This document shows, in pieces, positions 34,069-42,421 of a stretch of DNA of 43,878 nt. Each line of letters starts with the position of its first letter. Within the stretch, counting starts at the first letter, position 1. A program made the translations under genes and the position numbers. This stretch comes from DATDRQ01 sp035291645 (lineage in GTDB: Bacteria > Chloroflexota > Anaerolineae > Anaerolineales > UBA4823). The stretch spans positions 1 to 43,878 of the forward strand of contig DATDRQ010000132.1 in assembly GCA_035291645.1 (NCBI GenBank). The letters are read 5' to 3'. The notes beneath the pieces were generated by a model. The model saw only the letters and a program-made list of their open reading frames with translations. It was not told the origin of the DNA and searched no databases.

Positions 34069-35178
34069 TTAGAATTCCAACGATTTGTGGCGAAGTACGA
34101 CGCTCTCGACCAGCCCGATCCCAAGCAGCAAAGTCAGGAGTGAGCTACCCCCATAACTAATGAATGGCAGGGTCAGGCCAGTCGCAGGGATTAACCGCAG
34201 GTTCACGCCGATGTTTGCCATGGCCTGGAAAGCGATGATCGTGGCAACTCCATAGCAAATCAGTGCACCGAATGTATCCTTGGCGATGCGCGCCGCGTAC
34301 AGGATGCGGTAGATTACGAACAACAGCAGCACGAGGACCAGCAGGGTGCCGACGAAACCGAACTCCTCGGCCATGGCCGAGAAGATATAATCGGTATGGC
34401 GAACTTTCAAGAAGCGCAGCTGCACCTGCGTTCCGAGGTTGTAGCCTTTGCCAAACCAGCCGCCCGAGCCAATGCTGATCAGCGCTTGTTGGATATTGTA
34501 GATATCTCCAAAGCGGGCATTGGGGTCCGGGAAAAGAAAACTAACGACGCGCTGTTGCTGGTAATCTTGTAAGAATGGAAAACCGATCACCGGCAGGATT
34601 AAGCCAACCGCGGCGAACAGCGCCAGATGTTTAAATTGAAGTCCAGAAACCCACAAGAGGGAAAACCACAACACCATCATCACTATGGTGGTGCTCAGGT
34701 TTGGCTGGAGAAAGATCCAGATGACTATCCCCATCGTCAGCAGCAGGCTGCGCCCGATCCAACGCAGATCATGGGCGCGTGATTGGGAGCGGGTGAAGAA
34801 ATCCGCCAGTACCAGGATCAATATGATCTTAGCGGGCTCGGAGGGTTGGATAAAAAAGTAGCTGGTCTCGAACCAGCGGGCTGATCCAAAAAACGCGGTA
34901 CCGACAACGAATAGCAGGATGAGCACCGCCATCATCAACAGGTACATCAGCCGGCTGGTCGATGACCAAAAATGATAATCGATCGAGGCAACCAGGAGGA
35001 TAACCCCGAAACCCAGGGCGACAAAAACAATCTGGCGCTGGACGATGGCGGCCTCAGTCAGCTCGATGTTCCCAGCTACCGTCGAGCGGATCATGGCGAT
35101 GCCAAAGATGCACAGGATCGCCACCGCACCGAGCAGCCAAATATCAAAGTGTCGCCAGGTTAGAGATAAGCGGTCCAT
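34069..35178 (-). CDS. rodA: SEDS peptidoglycan glycosyltransferase RodA
   Basis: This 369-residue integral membrane protein has about ten transmembrane helices. SEDS signatures are QPSEPAKI in the middle, QPNLSTTIV, and near the C-terminus NIGVNLRLIPATGLTLPFISYGG (shown here only as key parts: NIGVN, P-TG-TLPFIS). It polymerises glycan strands for side-wall growth together with the transpeptidase encoded by mrdA upstream. RodA is preferred over FtsW because it lies in the mre/mrdA/min cluster. I chose ATG 35178 (369 residues, equal to typical RodA) over a TTG at 35217. The Shine-Dalgarno is weak for either. It follows minE by about 50 bases. Confidence 0.9.
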   Translation of the reverse strand: MDRLSLTWRHFDIWLLGAVAILCIFGIAMIRSTVAGNIELTEAAIVQRQIVFVALGFGVILLVASIDYHFWSSTSRLMYLLMMAVLILLFVVGTAFFGSARWFETSYFFIQPSEPAKIILILVLADFFTRSQSRAHDLRWIGRSLLLTMGIVIWIFLQPNLSTTIVMMVLWFSLLWVSGLQFKHLALFAAVGLILPVIGFPFLQDYQQQRVVSFLFPDPNARFGDIYNIQQALISIGSGGWFGKGYNLGTQVQLRFLKVRHTDYIFSAMAEEFGFVGTLLVLVLLLFVIYRILYAARIAKDTFGALICYGVATIIAFQAMANIGVNLRLIPATGLTLPFISYGGSSLLTLLLGIGLVESVVLRHKSLEF

Positions 35179-35228
35179 GAATGAGGGTATTCTCTCGCTG
35201 GTTCCAACGCAAACCAACGCTATGATTG

Positions 35229-35498
35229 TTAACGGAGTCTTCTTCGGGTTACCGGGTTGAGCGGGATGTCGGCGATCAGGCGCTGCTGCCTGCCGTCCTG
35301 GGTCATCTCAATTCTTACCGTCCTCGGATCGATATCCACATGCCGGGATATGGCTGTGATCAGGTCATCTTTAAGCAGGTTTAAGGTTTCCGTAGTCAAA
35401 TCGGTGCGGTCATGGATCAGAACGAGTTTCAGGCGTTCTTTTGCCTGTCGGGCGCTCTTCTTCTCACGTCCGAAGAGGCGTTCCAGCATGGCGTTCAA
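35229..35498 (-). CDS. minE: Cell division topological specificity factor MinE
   Basis: This 89-residue protein has an N-terminal amphipathic membrane-targeting helix (MLERLFGREKKSA), the MinD-contact segment (AKERLKLVLIHDR) and the C-terminal dimerisation domain (HVDIDPRTVRIEM). It stimulates the MinD ATPase and drives pole-to-pole oscillation, so division is kept at mid-cell. A TTG start at 35498 has GGAGG eight bases upstream; ATG 35489 would leave it about 17 bases away, so TTG is favoured. The start is one base after the minD stop, implying coupled translation. Confidence 0.93.
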   Translation of the reverse strand: MNAMLERLFGREKKSARQAKERLKLVLIHDRTDLTTETLNLLKDDLITAISRHVDIDPRTVRIEMTQDGRQQRLIADIPLNPVTRRRLR

Positions 35499-35499
35499 T

Positions 35500-36303
35500 T
35501 TACGCGCCTCCCGGACGGATCAGGCGGGTAATGCGTCCAAAGAACCCGTTGGGTTCGGTCAGGTCCATGAATGGTACCTGCTCGCCTCGCAGCCGGGAAG
35601 CGATGTTCCGGAAGGCCTGACCGGCTTTGCTTTTACCATCCAGCACGATGGGAACGCCCCTGTTCGTGCTCAGGATCACCTCTTCGTCTTCTGGGACGAT
35701 ACCGATTAGCTCGACAGCCAGCAGCTCTAAAACGTCATCCGGGGAGAGCATCTCCTCCCGTTTGACCATGGCCGGTTTGACCCGGTTGATTACCAGGCGC
35801 GCCGGGCCTTTCTCATCTGCCTCGATCAAGCCGATGATCCGGTCGGCGTCGCGCACCGCCGATATCTCCGGATTTGTCACCACCAGGACGATATCCGCCG
35901 GAGCGATGGCATTGCGGAAGCCACGCTCGATTCCTGCCGGGGAGTCGATCAGGATCCAATCATAATCCGGGCGGATTTCGTCGCACAAGCGCAGCATATC
36001 GCTGGGAGAAACGGAGCTTTTATCACGGGTCTGAGCAGCCGGGATCAAATACAGCTCCGGCAGGCGTTTGTCCCGGATCATCGCCTGGCGGAGCCGGCAG
36101 CGCCCTTCGACTACATCGACCAGATCGTAGACGATCCGGTTTTCAAGACCCAGGACGACATCCAGGTTGCGCAGACCGATGTCGGCGTCGATACACACGA
36201 CTTTGAGGCCATTTGCGGCCAGTGCACTGGCCAGATTGGCGGTTGCGGTGGTCTTACCAACTCCACCCTTCCCAGAGGTCACCGTTACGACTTTAGCTGC
36301 CAT
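35500..36303 (-). CDS. minD: Septum site-determining ATPase MinD
   Basis: This is a 267-residue deviant-Walker P-loop ATPase: VTSGKGGVGKTTATANL at the N-terminus, ADIGLRNLDVVLG, and Walker B LIDSPAGIERGF. The C-terminal amphipathic helix (NGFFGRITRLIRPGG) binds the membrane. It recruits MinC to block FtsZ rings near the poles. The start ATG 36303 (AAKVVTVTSGKGG) is preferred over 36339 because family homology begins there and GGATGGA lies upstream. It lies between minC and minE in the standard order. Confidence 0.95.
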   Translation of the reverse strand: MAAKVVTVTSGKGGVGKTTATANLASALAANGLKVVCIDADIGLRNLDVVLGLENRIVYDLVDVVEGRCRLRQAMIRDKRLPELYLIPAAQTRDKSSVSPSDMLRLCDEIRPDYDWILIDSPAGIERGFRNAIAPADIVLVVTNPEISAVRDADRIIGLIEADEKGPARLVINRVKPAMVKREEMLSPDDVLELLAVELIGIVPEDEEVILSTNRGVPIVLDGKSKAGQAFRNIASRLRGEQVPFMDLTEPNGFFGRITRLIRPGGA

Positions 36304-36413
36304 CGTTCCATCCTGCAAGATCCAATGCCCGGAAGCCAATTTTGATAATCAACCGCCCAATCAGGGCCTGCGATTAGCTGCTGTTCCCAATCATGGCAAG
36401 CTTCATAGCACGC

Positions 36414-37097
36414 CTACGTGCCGGCCGGTTTCCAGGCTTCGGCAACGACTTGACCATCGATCAGCCTGGCTATCTCGGGTTGTGGTTTACCACGCCGGGA
36501 GGGAGTCAAGGCGATCTGCCCGGCGATGCGCAGCTGGGTTGGTGAAAGGAACAGGGCGCATACAACAACCCCGGTATTACCCTCTGCGCCGGCGTGGACC
36601 ATACCGCGCAGACGCCCCCATACCACCACGTTCCCTCCGGCGATGACCTCTGCCCCCGGGTTTACGTCTCCGATAACGGTGATATGCCCGGAATGCTGCA
36701 GGCTGAAGCCGGAGCGCAGGGTACGCTGTACTAGTACGGCGTTTTCACCGGTCAGGGCGGTGTCTGCATAGGAGGTGGAGCGTTCTGGAGGAGGCTGGTT
36801 GACGCGCGTCGCCAACCCTAAGGATTGAGCGTTCTGTTGCGTGATGGGAGAATTGCTCAGGACTGCCCACAGCGAGAGGCCATTATCAGAAAGCAGATCG
36901 CGCAACTGACCCATCTCGGCAGCCCGCAGCACCTGGTTGCCGACATCCAGGAGCAACCGGCCTCCGCGTAAGAACTCGGCCTGTCCCTGGAGGTGATCCA
37001 GCAGGGCAGTGCGTGTTTCGGGCCAGCTCTCTTCGCTTACCGAGATCAGCAGCCCCTCGCGAATGCCTTTGATCTTGACCTTAGGGTGCTCCTCCAT
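36414..37097 (-). CDS. minC: Septum site-determining inhibitor MinC
   Basis: This 227-residue FtsZ assembly inhibitor has an N-terminal domain (about 1-105) with the KGIREGLLISV start. The C-terminal right-handed beta-helix follows, with the repeated glycine-turn pattern GHITVIGDVNPGAEVIAGGN and VVWGRLRGMVHAGAEGN. A low-complexity linker (PPPERSTS) joins them. GGAAGGGATGGAGG lies before ATG 37097. An extended -10 promoter element 80 bases upstream suggests that minC-minD-minE-rodA can be transcribed apart from mrdA. The 110-base gap to minD holds nothing recognisable. Confidence 0.93.
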   Translation of the reverse strand: MEEHPKVKIKGIREGLLISVSEESWPETRTALLDHLQGQAEFLRGGRLLLDVGNQVLRAAEMGQLRDLLSDNGLSLWAVLSNSPITQQNAQSLGLATRVNQPPPERSTSYADTALTGENAVLVQRTLRSGFSLQHSGHITVIGDVNPGAEVIAGGNVVVWGRLRGMVHAGAEGNTGVVVCALFLSPTQLRIAGQIALTPSRRGKPQPEIARLIDGQVVAEAWKPAGT

Positions 37098-37137
37098 CCC
37101 TTCCTTAATTGCCCGTATAATTCCCAGAACCCCTCTG

Positions 37138-37159
37138 ATTCGGTGAGTTTAGACCGAAT
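37138..37159. repeat. Inverted repeat in the minC leader
   Basis: ATTCGGT (37138-37144) and ACCGAAT (37153-37159) form a perfect 7-bp inverted repeat with an 8-base loop, about 20 bases downstream of the probable -10 element. It could be an operator or an mRNA hairpin. Confidence 0.5.
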
Positions 37160-37177
37160 TGGTGAACGTTTGGAGCG

Positions 37178-37186
37178 ATTATAGCA
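37178..37186 (-). promoter_or_regulatory. Extended -10 promoter element for minC-minD-minE-rodA
   Basis: TGCTATAAT on the minus strand (37186-37178) matches the extended -10 consensus TGnTATAAT. No good -35 is seen. It sits just after the mrdA stop codon. Confidence 0.6.
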
Positions 37187-37193
37187 CGAACTC

Positions 37194-39293
37194 TTAAGGA
37201 TTTCCTCCCCCCGATTCGCCCGCCTTGATCTCGAAATAGGCGTCCAGCAGCTGGCGTACAATCGGACCGGCTACGCTGGCGCCTTCACCTCCGTTGTAAA
37301 CAAAGGCAACCACGGCGATCTCCGGGTCATCGTACGGGGCGTAGGCCACGGTCCAGGCATGGGTCGGCCAGTTGCCGGGGATGCACAAGTTCTTCTCGTT
37401 GGCGTATTTGTCGCAGTACTCGGCGGTTCCGGTCTTACCTGCGGCAGAGAGTCCGGGTGAAAGCGAGAATTCCCGCTCAAGAGTGCCCTCCAGGACCGCC
37501 AGACGCATGCCTTCCTGAACTTTTTCGATCACCCAGGGCTGGACGGTCTTCTTCTCTCCAGTCAACTTGCTTTCACAGCCCCCCGGGCTGTTCGGATCGG
37601 CGATCACATCGATCAACGGGTCTTTGGTGATATCCCACTCCGGATCCGGCAGGAAGCTCTTGATCACGTTGCCTTCGCTATCCACGATTTCACGCAGGAT
37701 GGTTGGGCGGACAAGCACGCCGTCATTGGCGATGGTTGCAGCCGAGAGCAATACCTGGAGCGGAGTGGCGATCACGAATCCCTGGCCAACACCGGCAATG
37801 TAGGTATCACCGAGCGACCAGTTCTGGCCTTGATTGATGCGCTTCCAGGTCGGGTCAGGGATAAGACCATCCTCCACCAGGGGCATTTCGATGCCAGGAT
37901 AATCTCCGTAGCCGAGGGCGCGCGCGTAAGTGCCCAGCCGGCAGATGCCCAGCCCCTCGGGGACTTCATCTTGATATCCACCGCCCAGTTTGTAGAAATA
38001 GATGTTGGAGGAGTTAGAGATCCCACCCAGGAAATCGAGTTCCCCGAAGCCGGCTTCATTCCAGTCGATGAACTCGCGTGGGCGCGGGTTCAATTCGTTT
38101 ACCAGAGATTTATCTTCGATGGTGATCTTAGGCGGAGCCTTGATAATATCCTCCGGATCCACCACCCCTTCGTTCAGGGCGCCAACTGCGGTGACCAGTT
38201 TGAACACCGAGCCGGCGGGCAGTTCATCCCCTACGGCGTGGTTGAGTAAGGGGTTGCGCGGGTCTTGAGAGAGCTGGTCGTAATAATATTCCGGGATCTC
38301 CCTGGCCATGCGGTGGTTTTCGTAAGACGGGTATGAGACCATCGCCAGGATTTCCCCGGTCTTGGGATTCAATGCGATGACGACCCCGCTGGTCGAGCGG
38401 ATCGTATCCAGGTAAACATTCCAGAAATTGATCTCCTTGATTAAGATGGCTTCCGCCGCGCTCTGCAGGCGGGTATCCAGGGTCAGGTTCAAGTTGAAGC
38501 CGGGCGCCGGTTCGATTGGCGGGGCTATGTCCCGTAAGATCTGCCCGGCGACATCCACCTCCACCAGGCGCCTGCCGTTGCGCCCTCCCAGGATGCTCTG
38601 GAAGTAACGTTCAACGCCTGCGTAGCCAACCTTATCCCGGTTGGGGACGAAATTGCGATCCAGGAAGTACTGTTCCTCAGCGGCGGAGATCGGCCCAAGA
38701 AAACCGATCGTCGCGGCCGTGAGCGAACTGGTAGGGTAATCGCGCACCGATTCGATCTCGATATCTACCCCGGGCCAGTCCACGGAACGCTCTTTGATTA
38801 CCATCGCCGTATTCCGGTCAACATTGCACTCGATGCGAACAGGTTCGTAGGGGGCGGTTGTCTCACCGTACTCGACGATCTGCGTGATGCCGTGCTCCGA
38901 GCGGCAGGGCACGTACGGGTTATCCGGGGTGACCTCGTTCAGGTTGACCGGAACGCGGACAAGCTCGGAAATCTTGCGGTAAATCTCCTGGATTTCTCCC
39001 GGATCATCTGGCAGCTCGGCCGGTGTGATCATGACGTTAAACGAGGCGATATTACGCGCCAGGATGTAGCCGTTGCGATCCAGGATGATGCCGCGCTGGG
39101 TAGGCAGGTTGATCTCACTGATGCGGTTCTCTTCTGCAAGCGCGACCCAGTCCTGACCCTCCCGTATCTGTAGGTCAAATAAGACGCCCAGGTAGATCAG
39201 GAAGACCAGGCCGATCGCAGAGGCAAAAACCGTGATCCGCCAGGTGGGTAAATTATTATTCAGATTGGCGTTGCCGTTGGCGGTTGCGCTCAT
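37194..39293 (-). CDS. mrdA: Penicillin-binding protein 2, elongation transpeptidase
   Basis: This 699-residue class B PBP has a single N-terminal membrane anchor (about 17-40), a dimerisation/pedestal domain (LPTQRGIILDRNG) and the transpeptidase domain. That domain has active-site S362 in AGSVFKLV (SxxK), SSN in SNSSNIYFYKLGG and KTG in AAGKTGTAEYC. It cross-links peptidoglycan in the elongasome with RodA. Two cysteines near KTGTAEYCDKYANEKNLC and two near the N-terminal pedestal are unusual and could form extracytoplasmic disulfides. A TATAAT lies only 9-15 bases upstream of ATG 39293 with no clear Shine-Dalgarno, so a leaderless transcript is possible. It follows mreD. Confidence 0.95.
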   Translation of the reverse strand: MSATANGNANLNNNLPTWRITVFASAIGLVFLIYLGVLFDLQIREGQDWVALAEENRISEINLPTQRGIILDRNGYILARNIASFNVMITPAELPDDPGEIQEIYRKISELVRVPVNLNEVTPDNPYVPCRSEHGITQIVEYGETTAPYEPVRIECNVDRNTAMVIKERSVDWPGVDIEIESVRDYPTSSLTAATIGFLGPISAAEEQYFLDRNFVPNRDKVGYAGVERYFQSILGGRNGRRLVEVDVAGQILRDIAPPIEPAPGFNLNLTLDTRLQSAAEAILIKEINFWNVYLDTIRSTSGVVIALNPKTGEILAMVSYPSYENHRMAREIPEYYYDQLSQDPRNPLLNHAVGDELPAGSVFKLVTAVGALNEGVVDPEDIIKAPPKITIEDKSLVNELNPRPREFIDWNEAGFGELDFLGGISNSSNIYFYKLGGGYQDEVPEGLGICRLGTYARALGYGDYPGIEMPLVEDGLIPDPTWKRINQGQNWSLGDTYIAGVGQGFVIATPLQVLLSAATIANDGVLVRPTILREIVDSEGNVIKSFLPDPEWDITKDPLIDVIADPNSPGGCESKLTGEKKTVQPWVIEKVQEGMRLAVLEGTLEREFSLSPGLSAAGKTGTAEYCDKYANEKNLCIPGNWPTHAWTVAYAPYDDPEIAVVAFVYNGGEGASVAGPIVRQLLDAYFEIKAGESGGGNP

Positions 39294-39347
39294 ATGTTCT
39301 CATTATAAACGAAGGTAAAATACCAGCAGAGGCAGATAAGCAACTTC

Positions 39348-39848
39348 TCAGATTTCGATCACTTCCGGGTAGAGCGAATTTGCCAGGTCCCCGACCAGAG
39401 CATACACCGGGATAGCCAGAAGCAGGTTCAGCAGGGCGGATGGCAGGGTGACCAGGTTGACCGATTCGACCAGCGGAATGGCTGTTCCGGTGAAGCGCAG
39501 GGCACTAAATGCCAGGGCGTGCGTGATCAGCGTGGCAGCAAAAGTCGCCGCGATCATCGCCAGGAAGGGCCTCTGCCAGAAAACGCGCTTGAACAGTAAA
39601 GCCGCCCCGGTTGCCAGCAGGTACCCGAGCACGATCGCCGGCATGGGGACGGCAGAAACCACGCCGACCAGCAGACCGGCGACCAGGCCCCAATGCCAGG
39701 CGGTCTTCACCCGTTCTTGCACCGCCCATGCAACCAATGTTAGGAGCACCAGGTCAATGCTGCCGTAGAGCAGCCGGACCTGGCTGAAGATGGCCGATTC
39801 CAGCAATACCAGGATTCCGAGTATAGGGATGGAGACTAGGATAGCCAT
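39348..39848 (-). CDS. mreD: Rod shape-determining membrane protein MreD
   Basis: This 166-residue, very hydrophobic protein has about five predicted transmembrane helices. MreD is poorly conserved, so the call rests on size, hydrophobicity, the polar motif GSIDLVLLTLVAW typical of the family's N-terminal part, and its place between mreC and mrdA. It is an elongasome scaffold component in the inner membrane. It follows mreC by about 40 bases. Confidence 0.9.
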   Translation of the reverse strand: MAILVSIPILGILVLLESAIFSQVRLLYGSIDLVLLTLVAWAVQERVKTAWHWGLVAGLLVGVVSAVPMPAIVLGYLLATGAALLFKRVFWQRPFLAMIAATFAATLITHALAFSALRFTGTAIPLVESVNLVTLPSALLNLLLAIPVYALVGDLANSLYPEVIEI

Positions 39849-39889
39849 GATTAAACTACCGGTCTGTCAGGTCATCCTCCGGGAGCCGT

Positions 39890-40729
39890 TTATTCACCCG
39901 GCCGGGGGATGAGCGGGGCCAGATCGACCGGCTGGAAGTTGACGATCACCAGGACGATCTTGAGCTGGGAGAAGTCCACGACAGGCTGGATGGAGGCGGA
40001 CTGGAACAATTCCACCGGGCGCTGGCGCACACCCGTAATCTGGCCGATCAAGATGTCGGGCGGGTAGTTCCCACCCAACCCGGAGGTCAGCACCAGGTCG
40101 CCCAGTTGAACTTCGACTTCCTGAGGTATCGCTTCGAGCTGTAATTCTCCGGTCAGGGAACCGGTCAGAAGCGCTTCCGCGCCGGAGGGGTTGAGGCGGA
40201 CATTGATGGCGGAGCCGGGATCGGTGATCAGCTGCACGCGGGCAGCGCCAGCAGTTACGGCGGCGACTCGCCCAACAAGGCCTTGGGATGTAACGACTGG
40301 CATGCCACGCCGCAGCCCGTCGTCGGAGCCGCGGTTGATGATGACATAATGCAAGAAGGGGCTGGGATCTCGCCCGATGACGGCTGAGGTCAGGTACTCA
40401 TTCTGGGGATGGGCCTGGGCGAAATCCAATAAGGCTGAGAGGACTTCCAGATCGGCGTTTTGCTGCTGTAGCTGGATGATCTGGGCCTGCAGGCTGGAAA
40501 TCTCCGCCTCCAGCTGGGCATTTTGCTGCGAGAGCAGGGTCACATCGCGTGGGGTGGTGAAGAAATCCCGCACGGCGGAGTAGCGGGTAAATAACCAGGT
40601 TTGGGCGCCGACGAAAGGCGAGAGGGCCAGACGCGAGAAGGGGGTCAGGTAACCCCCCAAGGCCAGGAGCAGGATACCGATGACGACCAGCGCCAGGGTC
40701 ACGGTTTGCAAAGAACGAGGCATGTTCAT
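39890..40729 (-). CDS. mreC: Rod shape-determining protein MreC
   Basis: This 279-residue bitopic membrane protein has one N-terminal helix (about 10-28). A coiled coil follows (about 62-95, rich in LSQQNAQLEAEISSLQAQI), then the beta-barrel domain with the family stretch VIINRGSDDGLRRGMPVV and GLVGRV. It links cytoplasmic MreB filaments to PBP2/RodA. It starts 13 bases after the mreB stop; ATG 40723 is an equally possible start. Confidence 0.94.
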   Translation of the reverse strand: MNMPRSLQTVTLALVVIGILLLALGGYLTPFSRLALSPFVGAQTWLFTRYSAVRDFFTTPRDVTLLSQQNAQLEAEISSLQAQIIQLQQQNADLEVLSALLDFAQAHPQNEYLTSAVIGRDPSPFLHYVIINRGSDDGLRRGMPVVTSQGLVGRVAAVTAGAARVQLITDPGSAINVRLNPSGAEALLTGSLTGELQLEAIPQEVEVQLGDLVLTSGLGGNYPPDILIGQITGVRQRPVELFQSASIQPVVDFSQLKIVLVIVNFQPVDLAPLIPRPGE

Positions 40730-40742
40730 TCGAGCAAGACGA

Positions 40743-41810
40743 TCAAGCGTGGCGCGTGCTGCCCCGTTCCAACCCTACCAGTAAGTGCCTCAGGTTGTCA
40801 TAGTCTTCCAGGATCATACTGGCGCCGCGCACCACACAGGTCATCGGATCTTCTGCCACCCACACCCGGATATGCAGCTCGTCGGATAAACGCCGGTCCA
40901 TGCAGCGCAGCTGTGAGCCGCCGCCGGCCAGGCAGATCCCGGTTTCCATAAGATCGGAAATGATCTCCGGCGGAGATTCATCCAGGGCATCTTTAATCGT
41001 GTCGATGATGGTCAGGACTGAGCCGGAAATAGCCTCGCGGATCTCGACAGAGGACACCTCGATCGCCTCGGGCAGGCCGGTGACCAGATTCCGCCCGCGC
41101 AGCGTCATGGTCAACTCTTCTGGCAGGTGGTCGGCGGAACCGATGGCGATCTTGGCCTGTTCGGCCATACGTTCGCCGATCAGCAGGTTGTACTTGTTGC
41201 GCATGTATTGGACGATATCCAGGTCCATCTCGTCGCCGGCCACCCGCAGAGAGCGGGAAATGACGACGCCGCCCATGGAAAGGGCGGCTACCTCGGTCGT
41301 GCCGCCGCCGATGTCGACCACCATGCTGCCGCGGATCTCGGCTATGGGCAACCCGGCGCCCAGGGCGGCTGCCACCGGTTCTTCGATCAGTCCGACCTCG
41401 CGCGCCCCGGCGGACATGGCCGCGTCGTAGACGGCGCGCTTTTCGACCTCCGTAACGCCGGAGGGGATGCCGATCACCACGCGCGGGCGGGGAACCGGAA
41501 CGATGCTCTGCTGGTGGGCTTTTCCGATGAAATACTCCAACATCGCCTCGGTGATCTCGAATTCCGAGATGACTCCATCTCGCAGCGGGCGGATGGCGAC
41601 GATGTTGGCTGGCGTTCGCCCGACCATCTCCTTGGCTTCTGCGCCGATCGCCTTTGGTTCCCGGGTCTTCTTATCGATCGCTACCCAGGAAGGCTCCCGG
41701 ATGACGATGCCCCTGCCGCGCACGCTGACCAGCGTGTTGGCGGTCCCCAGATCTATGCCGATGTCAAGCGAGAAAAACCCCAGAAGCCAGTTGAGGGGAT
41801 TGAACGCCAA
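40743..41810 (-). CDS. mreB: Actin-like rod shape protein MreB
   Basis: This 355-residue bacterial actin has the phosphate 1 motif SLDIGIDLGTANTLV, the connecting motif and MVVDIGGGTTEVA, then the adenosine motif GICLAGGGSQLRCMD. An N-terminal hydrophobic segment (FNPLNWLLGFF) fits the MreB membrane-binding region. I chose the TTG start at 41810 because GAGGAG lies six bases upstream and homology begins there. No ATG is available near the conserved start. A longer in-frame reading to 42101 would add about 97 non-homologous residues that run through the promoter. MreB directs side-wall synthesis and heads the mreBCD-mrdA-minCDE-rodA cluster. Confidence 0.94.
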   Translation of the reverse strand: MAFNPLNWLLGFFSLDIGIDLGTANTLVSVRGRGIVIREPSWVAIDKKTREPKAIGAEAKEMVGRTPANIVAIRPLRDGVISEFEITEAMLEYFIGKAHQQSIVPVPRPRVVIGIPSGVTEVEKRAVYDAAMSAGAREVGLIEEPVAAALGAGLPIAEIRGSMVVDIGGGTTEVAALSMGGVVISRSLRVAGDEMDLDIVQYMRNKYNLLIGERMAEQAKIAIGSADHLPEELTMTLRGRNLVTGLPEAIEVSSVEIREAISGSVLTIIDTIKDALDESPPEIISDLMETGICLAGGGSQLRCMDRRLSDELHIRVWVAEDPMTCVVRGASMILEDYDNLRHLLVGLERGSTRHA

Positions 41811-41892
41811 ATTGGGCTCCTCTACGGATGGATTCAGGGGCGATGGGGAAAGAATTCCCAAGCCTGCCTGGCACGCCCTCAAATTCAGCGCG

Positions 41893-41901
41893 ATTATACC
41901 A
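41893..41901 (-). promoter_or_regulatory. Extended -10 promoter element for mreB
   Basis: TGGTATAAT on the minus strand (41901-41893) is about 83 bases before the TTG start of mreB. It matches the extended -10 consensus. No clear -35 is present. Confidence 0.65.
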
Positions 41902-41940
41902 TCGAACCCCTGGTACTCTGGTAGGGGAGAGACTGCCACG

Positions 41941-41974
41941 CCGCCAAGGCGGGCAAAGACCGCCCGAAGGGCGG
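41941..41974. repeat. Two adjacent GC-rich hairpins between mreB and glmS
   Basis: CCGCC-AA-GGCGG (41941-41952) and CCGCCC-GAA-GGGCGG (41960-41974) are perfect small palindromes. They lie between divergent genes, upstream of both promoters. Their function is unknown; they may insulate the two transcription units. Confidence 0.55.
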
Positions 41975-42049
41975 CTCGCAGCGACATGCCATTCTTGAGA
42001 AAGCCAACCCATTTAATCCGGCGGATGTGGGAAGGGGGCAAAGATGCTG

Positions 42050-42055
42050 TATAAT
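42050..42055 (+). promoter_or_regulatory. Possible -10 element for glmS leader
   Basis: TATAAT lies about 75 bases before the ribozyme-like region and 366 bases before the glmS ATG. A matching -35 was not found, so this is tentative. Confidence 0.4.
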
Positions 42056-42127
42056 AAACCAACGGCGGGCGAGGGACATGGCCGGGGAAGGAGGCAGGCA
42101 AAGAAGTTTACAGGCACAGGGAATGAC

Positions 42128-42375
42128 AGCGCAAGGGCTCGAGCATCGCCTGGGTGGGTGAGGCGAGAAGGATGCTTGAGCTGACGAGGATGAAGGTTCC
42201 CCGCCGCAGCGCGGGGCTAACCGGGCTGGATCCAGCCCGGGAAAATCGAACGATCAGCGGAAGCCTTCTGGGCCTGCCACGGCCCATCGTCTTTCCCTCC
42301 AAGCAAAAACCCGGTGAGAACACCGTGCGGGCGACCGGACGGGCAAAGGTACCGGGAGTGGTAATACGAAAAAGC
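42128..42375 (+). ncRNA. glmS self-cleaving ribozyme candidate (glucosamine-6-phosphate responsive)
   Basis: The glmS leader contains, in the correct order, blocks resembling the glmS ribozyme. The cleavage-site-like A^GCGC is at 42128/42129. A long P2-type hairpin follows (GCTCGAGCATC 42137-42147 with GATGCTTGAGC 42171-42181, one G-U, plus an inner GCC/GGC). Next is GACGAGGA (42183-42190) directly after the stem. Two P3-region hairpins come next (CCCCGC/GCGGGG and a perfect CCGGGCTGGATCCAGCCCGG palindrome). Then comes ATCGA...TCAGCGGA...CT.CTGGG (about 42245-42271), close to the conserved AUCGA...UCGGCGGA...CUCCCGG. A GGGCC/GGCCC hairpin and GCAAAGGT (42343-42350) follow. The base after GCGC is A rather than the usual C. 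The comparison is from memory of the family consensus; the 3' boundary is approximate. Confidence 0.72.
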
Positions 42376-42421
42376 GCCGCTTCACAGGCTGGCGCACTGA
42401 CTTGCTGATGGAGGGATCCCA

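Noticed and set aside
41811..42101. In-frame 97-residue N-terminal extension of mreB
   Set aside because: It contains the extended -10 promoter and hairpins, is non-homologous, and a well-placed Shine-Dalgarno supports the TTG start.
42154..42408. Possible 84-residue leader peptide before glmS
   Set aside because: It overlaps the ribozyme-like structure, has no clear Shine-Dalgarno, and its translation is compositionally odd. The RNA explanation fits better.
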